A DNA stretch of 64,000 nucleotides from positions 620,001-684,000 of the forward strand of contig CAWBJW010000001.1 in assembly GCA_963789255.1 (NCBI GenBank). The letters run 5' to 3'. Below are positions 44,889 through 54,181 of the stretch, one piece after another. Positions within the stretch are counted from its first letter, which is position 1. Every line of letters begins with the position of its first letter. Below the pieces are notes generated by a model. That model saw only the letters and a list, made by a program, of their open reading frames with translations, did not search any database and had not been told where the DNA came from. This stretch comes from DATARH01 sp963789255 (GTDB lineage Bacteria > Pseudomonadota > Alphaproteobacteria > ATCC43930 > CGMCC-115725). The translations under genes were made by a program, and so were the position numbers.

Positions 44889-44915
44889 GCCGCATCGCGC
44901 CGTCGCCCTCGCGCT

Positions 44916-44942
44916 CCCTCGCCCCGCAAGCGGGGAGAGGGC
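44916..44942. repeat. short hairpin repeat CCCTCGCCCCGC/GCGGGGAGAGGG
   Basis: A short GC hairpin lies just downstream of the serine hydrolase stop and beside the TCCCTGC cluster. It could act as a terminator for that gene or be part of a dispersed palindromic repeat. Confidence 0.5.
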
Positions 44943-44964
44943 CGGGGTGAGGGGCATCCTTTGC

Positions 44965-46074
44965 TCAGTCGATCGCGGCGTGCACCAGATTGGCGATGCG
45001 GTCGAGCCGCGCCCCATGCCACGGGTCGGGCTGCACGTAGTTGGTGAGGTAGGTGAACGAGGTGCCGCTCGTCGGGTCGGCCCAGGAATACGAGGTGCCG
45101 GCGCCGCCATGGCCGAAGGTCTGCGGCGCGGCGAGCGTGCCGAGGCCGCGGATCCTGTCGCTGTCGCCGCGGACATGCGGGCCGAGGCCGCGATGCATCG
45201 GAATGCCGCCCATCGCGTCGTCGCCGCGCTCCCCGGTATGGCTCTTCGTCACGTAGGCAATGAGGCGCGGCGAGAAACTCCGCACGTCCCCCAGCCGGCC
45301 CTGGCCGAGCAGCATCTGGTAGAACGCCGCCATGCCGCGCGCCGTCGCGTAGCCGCCGCCGCTGGGCATCCCCGCCGCCTTGAACTCGGGCGAGTTGTCG
45401 CGCTTGTCGGCGGCATAGGTGTCGGCGCAGCGCGCCTGCGTTGCTGCCGGCACGCCGACGAAGATGTCGCCCGCAAGGCCGAGCGGAGCCAGCACCTTGT
45501 CGCGGATCACCTCGCGGTAGTCCTGCCCGGTCACCGCCTCGATCACCATCGCCTGGGTCAGGTGCGCGGCGCGCGGGTGGTATTGCAGCCGGCTGCCCGG
45601 GGTCCAGTCGAGCGAGAAATCGCACACTTCGGCGCGCATCCGCGCGTGGTCGGTCCAGGTCGCCGCGGTCACGTCGCCGGAGGGAAACCCGCCCTGATGC
45701 GTCATCACCTGGTGCAAGGTGATGTCGCCTTTGCCGCGTCGGGCAAACTCGGGCAGGTGGTCGCTGATCCTGTCCATGAACGACAGCTTGCCCTCCTCGA
45801 CCAATGCCCACACCGCCGAGCTGGTCAACACCTTGGTCTGGCTGAACAACAGGAACAGCGTGTCGGCCTTGGCCGGCGCCCGCTGACCCTCGGTTTTCGC
45901 GTCGCCATAGCTGCGGAACAGCGCCAGCCGGCCGTTGCGCGCCAGCGCGATCTGCGCGCCGGGATAGCGGCCCTCTTCGATATGCGCCCGGATCAGATGG
46001 TCGAGATGCTCAAGCGGCTTCAAGGCAAAGCCGAGGCTCTGCGGATCGCTCGATGTCAGCGGGTAATCGGGCAT
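44965..46074 (-). CDS. serine hydrolase (beta-lactamase/class C family)
   Basis: This 369-residue penicillin-binding-protein-like esterase or beta-lactamase fold has the SxxK nucleophile region LFSQTKVLTSSA (SQTK), a YHP segment in place of the usual YxN, and the third motif FGHGGAGTSYS (HGG). These residues suit an esterase or peptidase. No signal peptide is visible, so it may be cytoplasmic. It lies downstream of the MmgE/PrpD gene on the same strand, separated by a palindromic repeat. Confidence 0.86.
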   Translation of the reverse strand: MPDYPLTSSDPQSLGFALKPLEHLDHLIRAHIEEGRYPGAQIALARNGRLALFRSYGDAKTEGQRAPAKADTLFLLFSQTKVLTSSAVWALVEEGKLSFMDRISDHLPEFARRGKGDITLHQVMTHQGGFPSGDVTAATWTDHARMRAEVCDFSLDWTPGSRLQYHPRAAHLTQAMVIEAVTGQDYREVIRDKVLAPLGLAGDIFVGVPAATQARCADTYAADKRDNSPEFKAAGMPSGGGYATARGMAAFYQMLLGQGRLGDVRSFSPRLIAYVTKSHTGERGDDAMGGIPMHRGLGPHVRGDSDRIRGLGTLAAPQTFGHGGAGTSYSWADPTSGTSFTYLTNYVQPDPWHGARLDRIANLVHAAID

Positions 46075-46123
46075 GGCGTTCTCCTCGACAAGAGCCGCGC
46101 TATTGCGGTCTTAACACCTTACC

Positions 46124-46200
46124 GTCATTCCCGCGAAAGCGGGAATCCAGGGGCGAAAGTCGCACCGGTGTCTCTGGACCCCCGCTTCCGCGGGGGTGAC
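46124..46200. repeat. palindromic repeat (GTCATTCCCGCGAAAGCGGG type)
   Basis: The arm GTCATTCCCGCGAAAGCGGG pairs with itself and, imperfectly, with the distal arm CCCCCGCTTCCGCGGGGGTG ending GAC. It occupies the spacer between the MmgE/PrpD and serine hydrolase genes. It belongs to a widely dispersed class of bacterial palindromes. Confidence 0.75.
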
Positions 46201-46210
46201 GTAAATTCTA

Positions 46211-47581
46211 CTAACCGGCCGCGAGCCGCGCCAACACGCCGGCATCGGCGAGAGTGTCGAGGCCCGATATCGTCTCGCGCAATTCGCGGGCCCGCGCGCC
46301 GCCCACCACCGGCCCGGCCAGCGCGTCGAACTTGGCGGCGAGGCGCTCGCCTTGGCCCCCGATGTCGGCGCAGGGGATGCCGGCGTCATGGCCGGCATGC
46401 AGTACCCGCCCGTCGCCGAGCGCGACCTCGATCTCGGCGGCGGCCTGCGGCCAGCCGTCCTGGAAATCGAGCACCACCTTGTCGCGCAGCCGCACCAGCG
46501 CCGGGTCGGTCGCGGTCGCCGCGCTGTAGGCGCCGAGGCTGGCGGTGTCGACTCCGGCCAACGCCATCGCCACGGTCTGGCGCAGGCTGAACTTGGCTTC
46601 GAGCCCGTCGCTCGGCGCCTGGATGTTGCACACCCGCTCGCAACTCTTGTCGAGCTTCAGCGTGATCCGCGCGATCTGTTCCGGCATGACGCTATAGCGC
46701 TCGCGCACGGCTCTGGCGCTTTCGATCGGCCCGTGCGTCAGGTAGCAGGCGGCATGGTATTTGAAGAGGTTCGCCAGGATGTAATACCCGCCCGGCGGGT
46801 CGGCGAGCGCTTTCTCGGGGCGGAAATCGGGGCCGTGCGTCAAGGCGAAACCCTGCTCGCATTCGACAAGGTCGGGCCGGCTCGAAAACCCGCGCGCGGC
46901 GAGGCGCGCCGCGAGGAGCCCGTTCTGCGCCGCCTTGCCGGCATGGAACGGCTTGCACATCGTGCCGAATTGCGATTTGAGCCCGGCCGCCTGGGTCCCG
47001 GCGATGCCCAGCGCCTGCGCCGTGGTCTCGGCGTCGAGGCCGAGCAGCCGGGCGCAGGCCGCCGCCGCGCCGAACGCGCCGACCGTGCCGGTGGCGTGGA
47101 AGCCGAGATTGTAGTGGCCGGGCTTCAATGCCGATCCGATGCGGCAGGCGGTTTCATAGCCGGCGATAAAGGCGGCGACGACCTCGCGGCCGGAGCTGTG
47201 CCGCTGTTCGGCGAGCGCCAGGAGGGCGGGCAGGATCGCCACCGAGGGGTGGCCCGGCATCGCCAGATTGACGTCGTCGTAATCGAGCGCGTGGCCGATG
47301 GCGCCGTTGAGCAGCGCCGCCGCCAGCACCGGCAGCCGCGCCCGATGGCCGATGATTGCGGCCTCTTCCGCGCCGCCCGCTTCGGCCAGTTCGTCGAGGA
47401 GGATCGCGACCAGCTTGTCGTCGGCCCCGGCCAGCGCCACCCCGTAATAATCGAGCACGCATTGCCGCGCCAACGCCCGCACCGCCTCGGGCAGCCTGTC
47501 GTAGGCTACCCCTCTCGTTCGCTCCGCAAGGCGCTGCGTCAAATCCCTCGAAATCGTGCGGCTCGCCGGATCACCATCCAT
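46211..47581 (-). CDS. MmgE/PrpD family protein
   Basis: This 456-residue protein belongs to the MmgE/PrpD fold, which includes 2-methylcitrate dehydratase and related lyases. Key segments are CVLDYYGVALAGADDKLVAI, LLNGAIGHALDYDDVNL, GHPSVAILPALLALAEQ and GTQAAGLKSQFGTMCKPFHAG. Methylcitrate cycle partners (prpB, prpC) are not in the window, so the substrate is uncertain. Confidence 0.9.
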   Translation of the reverse strand: MDGDPASRTISRDLTQRLAERTRGVAYDRLPEAVRALARQCVLDYYGVALAGADDKLVAILLDELAEAGGAEEAAIIGHRARLPVLAAALLNGAIGHALDYDDVNLAMPGHPSVAILPALLALAEQRHSSGREVVAAFIAGYETACRIGSALKPGHYNLGFHATGTVGAFGAAAACARLLGLDAETTAQALGIAGTQAAGLKSQFGTMCKPFHAGKAAQNGLLAARLAARGFSSRPDLVECEQGFALTHGPDFRPEKALADPPGGYYILANLFKYHAACYLTHGPIESARAVRERYSVMPEQIARITLKLDKSCERVCNIQAPSDGLEAKFSLRQTVAMALAGVDTASLGAYSAATATDPALVRLRDKVVLDFQDGWPQAAAEIEVALGDGRVLHAGHDAGIPCADIGGQGERLAAKFDALAGPVVGGARARELRETISGLDTLADAGVLARLAAG

Positions 47582-47642
47582 CTCAGTCCTCCTGCGTCGT
47601 CATTGCGAACAAAGCGAGGCAATCTCGTTGAGCCGCCGAGCC

Positions 47643-48215
47643 TCAGTTCAGGGATTCCGTCCGCACCACCGTGAGTAAGCTGCCTTCCCATCTTAAGAAC
47701 ACCTTGATTGGGTAGACTTTCTCCTCCCCCTTCCACCTGAGACCAATGTAGGAGATGATGTTACCTTCGTAGTTGTCGGTCTTCTCAACGGTAAAGAAGG
47801 CATCACTCATCGGGCGCAACGGAACGAAGGTCGCAAGTGCCGACTTGGCCTCGTCAACTCCTTGCTGGTTCTGTCTCTGCTGAAGTTCACACACGCATCC
47901 CACGCTCGAGTTGGCCAATGCGAAGGGGCGGCACGGGTCGGCGGCGATCCTTGCGGCAGTGCAGAAGTTATCTGGGGCCTGCTGCCGCAGGATCCTCTCC
48001 CGCAATGTCTTCTGCAGATTTGCCAATTCGCGATCATCGGTCCTTTTCCAGAAGGCGGCCACTGCCGATATCACCTCAACGTCGCTCGGCCTCGCATCAT
48101 CCACCACATTTACCACGTTCCTCGACACGGGCGGTGAGGCGACCAAAGCAGGGCCAGCGGCGGCGGTTACGGATGCGGCGAGCAGCAACATGGCGGCAAT
48201 CCCGATTATTCGCAT
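47643..48215 (-). CDS. hypothetical exported protein
   Basis: The protein has about 190 residues and a signal peptide (MRIIGIAAMLLLAASVTAAA). No domain is recognised; Cys residues in NFCTAARIAADPCRPFAL and VGCVCELQQ may form disulfides. Third positions are less G/C-rich than neighbours, which suggests a different ancestry. An upstream ATG at 48254 would add 13 residues before the signal; the shorter start is favoured. Confidence 0.7.
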   Translation of the reverse strand: MRIIGIAAMLLLAASVTAAAGPALVASPPVSRNVVNVVDDARPSDVEVISAVAAFWKRTDDRELANLQKTLRERILRQQAPDNFCTAARIAADPCRPFALANSSVGCVCELQQRQNQQGVDEAKSALATFVPLRPMSDAFFTVEKTDNYEGNIISYIGLRWKGEEKVYPIKVFLRWEGSLLTVVRTESLN

Positions 48216-48287
48216 GGTGATCTCCGTCGAGTTCCATATGCGCTTCGTTGACAAACCTGTCGTGTGTCAAGTAAATATCTACCCATA

Positions 48288-49082
48288 CTAGCGGCCCTTG
48301 AACCGCGGCTTGCGCTTTTCGTTGAACGAGGCGATGCCTTCGCGGCGGTCCGCGGTCGGCACCATCCGGTTATACGCCTCGATCTCGAACATCATCGCGC
48401 TGGCAAGGTCCATCTGCAGCCCATGGTGGATCGCGTGCTTGGCCTGGCGCACCGATATGGGGGCATTGTCGGCAATCCGGCGCGCGGTCTCCAGCGTCTC
48501 GTCGAGCAGCTTGTCGGCCGCGCACAGCCGGTTGACCATGCCCCAGTCGAGCGCCTCGCGCGCCGTGAAGGGGCGCCCGGTCAGGATGATCTCCTTGGCC
48601 CGCCGCTCGCCGACCGCGCGCGGCAGGTTCTGCGTGCCGCCGGCGCCCGGCATGATGCCGAGCGTCACCTCGGTCAGGGCAAAGCGCGCGCTCTCGGCGG
48701 CGTAGAGAAAGTCGCAGCACAGCGCCAATTCGCACCCGCCGGCGTAGGCGGCGCCGTTGATCGCGCCCAATACCGGCACCGGACAGCCGAGGAAGGCGCG
48801 GATCATCCGCTCGAACAAGAGGTGCTGCGCCTGCCAGGTCTCGTCGGTCATGCCCTGGCGTTCCTTCAAGTCGCCGCCGGCGCAGAACGCCTTGTCGCCG
48901 GCCCCGGTCACGACGATCGCGCGACAGGAGAGCGGATCGGCATTGACCGCCTCGAAGAACGCCAACAGGTCATGTCCCATCTGCGTGTTCATCGCATTGG
49001 CGACCTGCGGCCGGTTGAGGGTCAGCAGGACGAGCCCGTCGCCCTTGTCGTCGACCCGCGCGGTCTCGTAGCTGCGGTTCAT
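48288..49082 (-). CDS. enoyl-CoA hydratase/isomerase
   Basis: This 264-residue crotonase has the oxyanion-hole CoA site KAFCAGGDLKERQG and both catalytic glutamate contexts, YAGGCELALCCD and FALTEVTLGIMPGAGGTQNL. It probably hydrates an enoyl-CoA. The ATG at 49082 starts MNRSYETARV; an upstream ATG adds 13 non-homologous residues. It is divergent from the amidohydrolase gene, with a 69-base shared promoter region. Confidence 0.92.
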   Translation of the reverse strand: MNRSYETARVDDKGDGLVLLTLNRPQVANAMNTQMGHDLLAFFEAVNADPLSCRAIVVTGAGDKAFCAGGDLKERQGMTDETWQAQHLLFERMIRAFLGCPVPVLGAINGAAYAGGCELALCCDFLYAAESARFALTEVTLGIMPGAGGTQNLPRAVGERRAKEIILTGRPFTAREALDWGMVNRLCAADKLLDETLETARRIADNAPISVRQAKHAIHHGLQMDLASAMMFEIEAYNRMVPTADRREGIASFNEKRKPRFKGR

Positions 49083-49151
49083 TGCCAATTGCTCCCGCTC
49101 GTCAGCGCCGCCACCATACACCGATGGGGTTCATCGCCATACGAGGTCGCC

Positions 49152-50084
49152 ATGAACACGATCCACGGCAGCTGGAACGACGCGCCGGACGCGGTCACGC
49201 TGATCGATGCGCATCATCATCTGTGGGACCTGTCTCAACACAAGCATCCGAACCTTATCGGCGAGCCGCGCCACGATTTCTTCATAGGCGACGACAGCGC
49301 GCTGCGGCGCAACTACCTGCCCCCGGATTACCGGCGCGACGCTGCCGGCCATAATGTGCTGACGACGGTGCATTGCGAGGCCGAATGGGACCGTGCCGAC
49401 CAGCTCGGCGAAACCGGCTGGCTCACCCAAATCCACGAGCAATACGGGTTCCCCGGCGCGATCGTCGCGCATGCCTGGTTCGATACCGACAACGCCGAGG
49501 CGGTGATCGCCGCGCAAGCCGCCTTTCCCTTGGTGCGCGGCATCCGCTCGAAGCCGGTCACCGCGCCCTCGCCCGATCGGATGAATCGGGGCGGGCCCGG
49601 CACGATGCAGGACGAGCGCTGGCTGCGCGGCTTCGCGCTCTTGGAAAAATACCGGCTCTCCTGGGATCTGCGGGTGCCGTTCTGGCATCTGTACGAGGCC
49701 GCCGCAGTGGCGCGCGCCTTTCCCAGGACGCCGATCGTGCTCAATCACACCGGCTTTCCGTGGGACCGCAGCGAGGCGGGGTTGACGGCGTGGCATCGGG
49801 CGATGGAAGCCCTGGCGCGCGAGCCCAACGTCCATGTCAAAATTTCCGAATTCGGCCTCAAGGATCATCCCTGGGATTACCGCTCGAACCGCCGGGTGGT
49901 GCTGGACGCGCTCGCCATCTTCGGCATCGAGCGGGCGATCTTTGCCACCAACTTCCCGGTTGCCGGACTGCGTATCGGCTACGGCGCGCTGGTTGCCGCG
50001 ATGAGCCGGATGTTGCGCCATTTGACCCCCGCCGATCGCGACCGGTTCTTTTGGAAAAACGCCAGGGAATTCTATCGCTTGTGA
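49152..50084 (+). CDS. amidohydrolase (TIM-barrel metal-dependent hydrolase, family 2)
   Basis: This 310-residue amidohydrolase_2 type enzyme has the metal-binding start TLIDAHHHLWDLSQHKH (DxHxH), a conserved mid-barrel His in TPIVLNHTGFP and a late catalytic-Asp-like segment around IFATNFP. Substrates of the family include lactones and small aromatic acids; none is indicated. The start follows GAGGTCGCC. Confidence 0.86.
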   Translation: MNTIHGSWNDAPDAVTLIDAHHHLWDLSQHKHPNLIGEPRHDFFIGDDSALRRNYLPPDYRRDAAGHNVLTTVHCEAEWDRADQLGETGWLTQIHEQYGFPGAIVAHAWFDTDNAEAVIAAQAAFPLVRGIRSKPVTAPSPDRMNRGGPGTMQDERWLRGFALLEKYRLSWDLRVPFWHLYEAAAVARAFPRTPIVLNHTGFPWDRSEAGLTAWHRAMEALAREPNVHVKISEFGLKDHPWDYRSNRRVVLDALAIFGIERAIFATNFPVAGLRIGYGALVAAMSRMLRHLTPADRDRFFWKNAREFYRL

Positions 50085-50258
50085 ATGGGGCGCGAATCGC
50101 TCGCGCCGCCGCGGCGGCGCTCGCCGCCGCCGCAACCCGGGATGGATGACTCAACGCCTTGTAACTGCCCGGATTTCGCCGCCACGTCATGCGCTGGTGT
50201 GTGCACAGCCGGCGGCCGGCATACATTTCGGGTTGAAGTGGTAATCTTGGGGCAGGGC

Positions 50259-51878
50259 GTGTCTTCGCATCTGGTGGTCATCGTCGATGACAGCATCACC
50301 AATCTGAAGATCCTGGAACGGTTGGCAGGCTCTCTCGGCGATCGAACGCTCGCCAAGAGCTTCGCCGATCCGGATGCGGCGCTTGGGTTTTGTTCGGAGA
50401 ACCGGCCCGATCTTGTTCTGCTTGCTGCCGCGAGCGCCGGGAGCGAGGCCGCAGACTATATCGTCCGGCTGCGCGAGCAGCCCGGCGGCACTTCTGTCCC
50501 GGTGATCGTCGTCGGCGCCGAGCAGGACCTCGATTGCGTCGAGCGGGCGCGCGAGGCCGGTGCCGCCGACCATGTGCTGGTCCCGGTGGATCAGCGCGAT
50601 TTCCGCATCCGGGCGCGCCGCCAGTTGCTGCGGCCCGGCCTGCCGCGCCGCGCCGGCGACGAGATCGCGCTGGGGGAGGCGCCGGCGGTCGCGGCCGAGC
50701 GGCGCTACCCGGAGGGGTCAGGACCGGCTTACGAGACGCTGCTGCGGCTCATCAACGTCATTCCGCGCATGATCTGCGTGACCGGCCGCGACGGCCGCTA
50801 CCTGCTGGTCAACCGGCTGTTCGCGGCTTTTGTCGGGGTGCCGGCGCGGCGCTTGATCGGCAAGCGGCCGGTCGAGGCGCATGGCGGGCCGTTGGCGCAC
50901 ATCCTGATGGACGGCGACGAGCGCCTGCTCGCCGGCCGGACCGTCCCGAGCTCGGCGGAGGACGAGATCGTCGATCGCAGCGGCAACCCTTGCGTGCTGC
51001 TGACCACCAAGGCGCTGTTCCACGCCGATGACGGCGAGGAGTCGATGGTGGTCACCGCCTTTGTCGATATCACCGAGCGCAAGCGCGCCGAGCGCGATCT
51101 GCTCGCGGCCAAGGAGCAGGCCGAGCTGGCCAACCGCAGCAAGACCGAGTTCGTTGCCAATATGAGCCACGAGCTGCGCACCCCGCTGAACGCGATAATC
51201 GGGTTTTCGCAGGTCATCTCGGGCGAGATGCTGGGGCCGATCGGAACCGCGAAATATGTCGGCTATGCCCGCGACATCCTGGCGAGCGCCGAGCACCTCC
51301 TGGGGCTGATCAACGACATTCTCGAGGTGTCGAAGCTCGAAGCCGGCAAGCTCGACCTCGCCGAAGAGGTGATCGATCCGGCGAAGACGATCGCCGATTT
51401 GGTGCGCCTGGCCGAGGCCAAGGCGCGGGCGAGCGAGATCCAGATCGCCCTGCGCCGCGAGGGCGTCATCCCGCCGCTCGTGGCGGACGCCCGCAAGCTG
51501 AAGCAGATCGTGCTCAATCTGCTGGTCAATGCGATCAAGTTCAGCCATCCCGGCGGCAAGGTCGAGATCGTGCTGCGCAACGCCGGCGGCGCCCTCGCCA
51601 TCGCGGTCGTCGATCATGGCATCGGGATGGACGCCGCCGAGGTCGAGCTGGCGATGACCCGCTTCGGCCAGGTCGCCAGCGCCTGGACGCGCAAGCATGA
51701 CGGCACCGGTCTTGGGCTGCCGCTTGCGATCGGGCTAACCGAGCTGCACGGCGGGACTCTGACGATCCACAGCACGAAGGGCGTCGGCACGAGCGTAACC
51801 GTGACCTTCCCGCGCGATCGCTCGCAGCCCGTGCCGGACCCGGTGAGCGACGGCATCCGCGCGGTCGGGCGGTCCTAG
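50259..51878 (+). CDS. hybrid histidine kinase: degenerate receiver, PAS, HisKA, HATPase
   Basis: The order is receiver (about 1-125), PAS (about 155-280), HisKA with FVANMSHELRTPLNAIIGFS (His intact), and HATPase with NLLVNAIKFSHPGGK, DHGIGMD and DGTGLGLPLAI. The receiver keeps the acidic VDDS but has LVLLAAASAG where the phospho-Asp is expected, and lacks the usual Thr and Lys, so it looks like a pseudo-receiver. The kinase half is complete. Start GTG 50259 is uncertain; ATG 50142 and GTG 50238 are alternatives. The next gene is a degenerate relay protein 8 bases on. Confidence 0.88.
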   Translation: MSSHLVVIVDDSITNLKILERLAGSLGDRTLAKSFADPDAALGFCSENRPDLVLLAAASAGSEAADYIVRLREQPGGTSVPVIVVGAEQDLDCVERAREAGAADHVLVPVDQRDFRIRARRQLLRPGLPRRAGDEIALGEAPAVAAERRYPEGSGPAYETLLRLINVIPRMICVTGRDGRYLLVNRLFAAFVGVPARRLIGKRPVEAHGGPLAHILMDGDERLLAGRTVPSSAEDEIVDRSGNPCVLLTTKALFHADDGEESMVVTAFVDITERKRAERDLLAAKEQAELANRSKTEFVANMSHELRTPLNAIIGFSQVISGEMLGPIGTAKYVGYARDILASAEHLLGLINDILEVSKLEAGKLDLAEEVIDPAKTIADLVRLAEAKARASEIQIALRREGVIPPLVADARKLKQIVLNLLVNAIKFSHPGGKVEIVLRNAGGALAIAVVDHGIGMDAAEVELAMTRFGQVASAWTRKHDGTGLGLPLAIGLTELHGGTLTIHSTKGVGTSVTVTFPRDRSQPVPDPVSDGIRAVGRS

Positions 51879-51886
51879 GTAGCGGT

Positions 51887-54170
51887 TTGCCCGGCCCGCC
51901 CAAAAACCCGCTCGATTGGGTGACGCAGCAGGGCCAGGGCCAGCCACCGGCGGCGACCGCGGCGGGGCCCGGGTGGCGGGTCGCCGCGGCGGCGATCGGT
52001 TTGTCGATCGCCGGCGTATTGTCGCCGGTCGCGGTTGCCGCGCTCGCCGCAACCAACGCGCCGCTGTGGCGTCCGCTCGCCGCGAGTACGCTCGTGGCAC
52101 TCTTGGTGCTGGCGCCGGCCGGGGTTGGCGTCGCGACGGCGCTGGCGGGGCTGCGCCGCATCGCCTCGCTCGCAGCGGAGGCCGGCAGCGAGGCCGAGCA
52201 GGCGGTGCTGCGGATATTCGTCGCTACGCTGATCTTCGGCCACGCTCTGGGATTGGCGGCAGCTTCCCCGCTTCATGGCGCGGCGGCGGACTGTGTGGCG
52301 GTCGCCGCGCCCGAGCTCGTCGCTGCCTGGGCGCTCTTGCTGCAGGTGATCCTGTGGCCGGCCGCGCCGCCGCTGCGGTTTTACGGCGCGATGACGCTGG
52401 ACATCGTGCTGTTCTCCGCATTCCTTCATTTCGGCGGCAGCGCGGTTTCCGGCTGGTATCCGCTGTACCTTTTGGCGATTTTTTACGCCGGGTCGCGTTT
52501 TGGCCTGGGCGCGCTGCTGGCGACCGGCGCCGCCAGCATTGTCGGCTTCGCCGCGGTCGTGCTTTCGACCGACAGCTGGCGGCAGCAGCCGGCGCTGGCG
52601 GTCGGGCTGATCGTCGCGCTTGCGGTGCTGCCTGGGTTTGTCGCCGCGGCGGTCCGCGCGATGGAGGCGGCACGGGCCAAAGCGGCGGAAGCGGAGGCCG
52701 ATCGGCAACGCACTCTCCTCCTGATCGCCGACGCGCTGCGCGGTCCGGCGGCGACGGCGCGCTCCGCCCGCGCCGTGGCATCGGCGATCGGCGACATTCT
52801 CGACTTCGCGGCGCTCGAAGCCGGGACGTTCGCCCCGCCGATCGAGACCTTCGATCTCCGGGCGCTGGTCAGGCACAGCCTGGTGCCGCTGCAGGCGAAG
52901 GGCGCCGAGAACGGCGTGGCGCTGCGTTGGCGGGTCGATCCGCGCCTGCCCTATCGGCTGCGCGGCCATGCCCAGGCTTTCGCCCGGATTTTGGAGGGCC
53001 TCGCCGATCACGCGGTCGAGGTCGCGCCGGCGGCAAGCGTGCGCATCACGCTCGACGCCTGCGCCAGCGTTGCGCGCCGGGTCCGGTTGCGCCTGCGTGT
53101 CGAACGGTCTCGGCGCCCACCGAATTCCGGGTTTGGCACCCGACGAGGTCCCGCTCGCCCTGCGGCTGGTCCAGCGCCTGGCCGCCATGGTGGACGGCGA
53201 GTTTGCCGTCGATCGCCTCGCCGGCCAGCGCACCCGGTTGACGATGACGCTGTCCCTGGCGATCGAGGAGGGCGCACCCGGACCGGTCCTCGATCTCGGA
53301 CGGCGCCCGGTGCTGATCGCGACCGAGGACGATGAGCTTGCCCGCGACCTGGCAGAGCCGCTCGCGATATGGAATGCCGACCCGCGCTGGCTCAGCGATA
53401 TCGATGACACGCTTGCAGAGCTTGCCGGCTCCGGCGAGATCAGGCGGCCGGTCGTGATCGTCGATGGCCGCGACAAATTGCTGTCGGCGCTCGGTCTCGC
53501 TCATCAGGCGGCGAGGCTCGGCGCCGATGCACCGTTTGTCGTGCTGATCGCCGAGGAAGCCCAGATCGCGAGCCTCGGCGAGGTCAACGAGGGCGGGCTC
53601 GACGGCTTCATCCCGGCGCCGGTGACCGAGCTGCTGCTCGCCAACGCACTCTATGCCCTGCCGCTGGATGAGGAGCGGCCCAGGCCGCGCCGCGACAGCT
53701 CGCCACGCCCGGCCCCCGAGCGGCAAACGGCGCCCCGCGATATGGCGCAACATGATGCCGAGCGGATCACGCCGATCGCGGCGCATCCGAAATTCGTGCC
53801 CGAAACGGCGGCTGCGGTCGATGCGCGGGCGATCGAAGGATTGCGCGCTCTCGGCGGCGGCCCCGGTTTCCTGCGCGAGCTGATCGAGACCTTTCAGGCC
53901 GACGCCCGGCAGGTCATGGAAAGCATCGGCCAGGCCGCCGCTTCGGGCGATGCCGCGGGCTTTGCGCGCAGCCTCGGCGCGCTGCGCCGCGCCGCCGGCC
54001 ACCTCGGCGCAATCCAGCTGAGCGAGCTGCTGGCCTCGTTGCAGGGCCTTTCGGCAAGCGAGCTGCGCCAGCGCGGCGCCACGCATGTCCAGCGGCTCGA
54101 TGCCGAGATCGACCGGCTCGCCGCCGCGCTCTCGGAGTCGCTGCCGGCGGGCGAGGCGCGGCGGACGTAA
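51887..54170 (+). pseudogene. RpfC-like membrane relay protein with degenerate kinase, receiver and Hpt domains (one +1 frame break)
   Basis: The N-terminus has about eight to ten membrane helices, followed by a coiled linker, a HisKA/HATPase-like region, a receiver-like region and an Hpt-like C-terminus. Where HisKA His is expected, the text is LLLIADALRGPAATARSA without His; the N-box is ILEGLADHAVEV. The receiver (VVIVDGRDK) lacks the usual Thr and Lys. The Hpt motif reads GALRRAAGHLGA with Gly where His is expected. One extra A at 53103-53104 breaks the frame at the HATPase G-box. Restored length is about 760 residues, starting at TTG 51887 (GTG 51920 alternative). It may act as a scaffold or sensor without phosphotransfer (inference). 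Confidence 0.7.
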
Positions 54171-54181
54171 GCGGGCATCGC

